The notes under the pieces are model-generated. The model did no database searches and was not told the DNA's origin. It saw nothing but the letters and a program-made list of their open reading frames with translations. DNA of 39,610 nucleotides, from positions 1 through 39,610 of the IMG/VR virus record IMGVR_UViG_3300037346_000270, one strand, 5' to 3'. This stretch comes from a virus. A program made the translations under genes and the position numbers. The first letter of the stretch is position 1, and each line of letters starts with the position of its first letter. Below are positions 38,614 to 39,610 of this stretch, piece by piece.

Positions 38614-39083
38614 TGGAGGTCAGGCGAACCAGCAATGCAGAAGCCATCAAGAAGATGCTGGCGGAGCTCGATAAAAAAGAGATCCGCGTGGGCTTCTTCG
38701 AAAACTCCAAATACCCGGATGGCACCCCCATTGCTTATGTGGCTGCAATTCAGGAATTCGGCTACGGCCCAATCCCTCCGCGTCCGTTCATGCGACCCGC
38801 CGAAGAGGCGAACAAGGGGAAATGGCTAAAGGGTATTGTTGCTGGTGTGCGCGGCGTAATTGCCGGTAACGTAACTCTGGATCACGCCCTTGAGCAAGTG
38901 GGAATGGTTGCCGCTGGTGATGTGCGCAAGGCCATCAAGGCCGTGACTGCCCCTCCTCTGGCAGAGTCAACCGTGCGAGCCAGGCAGTCCCGCAAGAAGG
39001 GCAAGAAAGCGGTCAGTAGAAAACCCTTGGTCGATACAGGTCAGATGCTTCAGGCCGTCAATAGCGCAGTGGTGACAACATGA
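38613..39083 (+). CDS. Tail completion/neck protein (gp10-like)
   Basis: A 156-aa protein: EIRVGFFENSKYPDGTPIAY, then VAAIQEFGYGPIPPRPFMRP at about residues 43-63, a hallmark of phage neck proteins with the PRPFxxPA motif, then a helical part and a basic tail with KPLVDTGQMLQAV. It probably completes the head-tail joint. Overlaps the next gene. Confidence 0.75.
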   Translation: MEVRRTSNAEAIKKMLAELDKKEIRVGFFENSKYPDGTPIAYVAAIQEFGYGPIPPRPFMRPAEEANKGKWLKGIVAGVRGVIAGNVTLDHALEQVGMVAAGDVRKAIKAVTAPPLAESTVRARQSRKKGKKAVSRKPLVDTGQMLQAVNSAVVTT

Positions 39084-39451
39084 TCCCCGGCATCAACCTT
39101 TTGAACATCGCTCTCGGCGTTATCCAGTCTCAGTCTGGGCAGTGGGTGCGGTTCCTTGGAAACACTACCAATGATCGAGGCCAGGACATTCCATCTTATG
39201 CAGATCCGGTTGAGATCGTCGGCAGCTTCCAGCCGGTTGACGCCCGGATCATCAAAGAGCTTGGCCTGAGCACCGAGAAGCAGTATCGCAACCTATACAC
39301 CTCAAACCCTATCGCCGGCCTCAAGCGCGGAACGTCGCCCGACCTTGCCATCTTCTATGGTCGCAAGTATCAGACCGTTGGCGAAACAGACTGGTTTCAT
39401 CAGGATGGTCGCGTTGCCGTGCTGCTGGTTGACGTGGGCGCAGCGGAATGA
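39080..39451 (+). CDS. Head-tail joining protein, 123 aa
   Basis: Part of the connector block. SGQWVRFLGNTTNDRGQDIP, then EIVGSFQPVDARIIKELGLS; a small beta barrel is likely. Position between two neck proteins suggests a stopper or adaptor. No close family comes to mind. Coupled to the neck gene by ATGA. Confidence 0.65.
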   Translation: MIPGINLLNIALGVIQSQSGQWVRFLGNTTNDRGQDIPSYADPVEIVGSFQPVDARIIKELGLSTEKQYRNLYTSNPIAGLKRGTSPDLAIFYGRKYQTVGETDWFHQDGRVAVLLVDVGAAE

Positions 39452-39610
39452 ATGAGAAGGCCCTCGACAAGCTGATCCGAGCAGAGCTGCTTAAAGGCCT
39501 TGCTCGATATGGCGTGACAGACATGCCGGTTAAGCAAGGCTATCAGCCAACCACTCAAGGCAGGCTGGACAAGTGCATTTACTTTTGGGCGCTACCCGAC
39601 ATTCCAGAAG
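39448..39610 (+). CDS. Neck/tail terminator protein, 5' part
   Basis: ATG at 39448 overlaps the preceding stop. The first residues are MNEKALDKLIRAELLKGLAR; the frame runs into the terminal repeat and continues at base 1 of the window to 498. The complete protein is 177 aa. The final 127 bases duplicate those at 1-127. Confidence 0.85.
   Translation, partial: MNEKALDKLIRAELLKGLARYGVTDMPVKQGYQPTTQGRLDKCIYFWALPDIPE
39484..39610. repeat. Terminal direct repeat, copy 2
   Basis: Identical to bases 1-127; see that entry. It should be removed when the circle is closed. Confidence 0.95.

Overview
The window is one complete tailed-phage genome with a contractile tail (myovirus morphology). The gene content and base composition are typical of Pseudomonas phages; the host is inferred from the general look of the proteins, not proven. 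Bases 1-127 are repeated exactly at 39484-39610, so the sequence closes into a circle of 39,483 bp, as expected for an assembled circular or circularly permuted molecule. No integrase, transposase or partition gene was recognised. A Cro/CI-like regulator and a Rha-like protein are present, so lifestyle cannot be settled from sequence alone.

Layout. The late structural genes run on the plus strand from about 29,600 through the circle junction to 14,293: small and large terminase, portal, Mu F-like head protein, an inserted HNH endonuclease, DUF2213 protease/scaffold with a probable internal scaffold start, cement protein, major capsid protein, connectors, neck terminator, tail sheath, tube, frameshifted tail assembly chaperones, tape measure, baseplate genes (Dit-like, plug, hub, spike, gp25-like, J-like, DUF2612), tailspike and tail fibre. 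They end in a lysis cassette (small membrane proteins, lysozyme-like endolysin, Rz with nested Rz1). A bidirectional hairpin at 14,296-14,333 separates them from the leftward arm.

The leftward arm (22,822 down to 14,337, minus strand) starts with the Cro/CI-like regulator. It then carries a lambda O-like initiator with iterons inside its gene, a DnaB-type helicase, several very small genes, NinB, DUF2591, Rha-like and helix-turn-helix proteins, a ribbon-helix-helix protein with a C5 DNA methyltransferase, and NinG. The rightward early arm (23,061-29,207) starts at a strong sigma70-type promoter with a boxA-like leader. It encodes tiny membrane proteins, small phage proteins, a Lar-like anti-restriction protein, a Rad52-like annealing protein, Gp157 and SSB, followed by two tRNA-like genes and a terminator.

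Most notable discovery: two non-coding intervals on opposite arms and opposite strands (minus 18,960-18,828 and plus 25,762-25,906) are paralogous structured RNAs. Each has its own promoter-like sequence, the same four helices in the same order with compensatory base changes, almost identical linker lengths, and a long final stem followed by a U-tract and GUGGG 14-20 nt before the start codon of the next gene. Two of the helices are topologically incompatible with the other two. They therefore form either a double pseudoknot or a terminator/antiterminator switch. I do not recognise the family.
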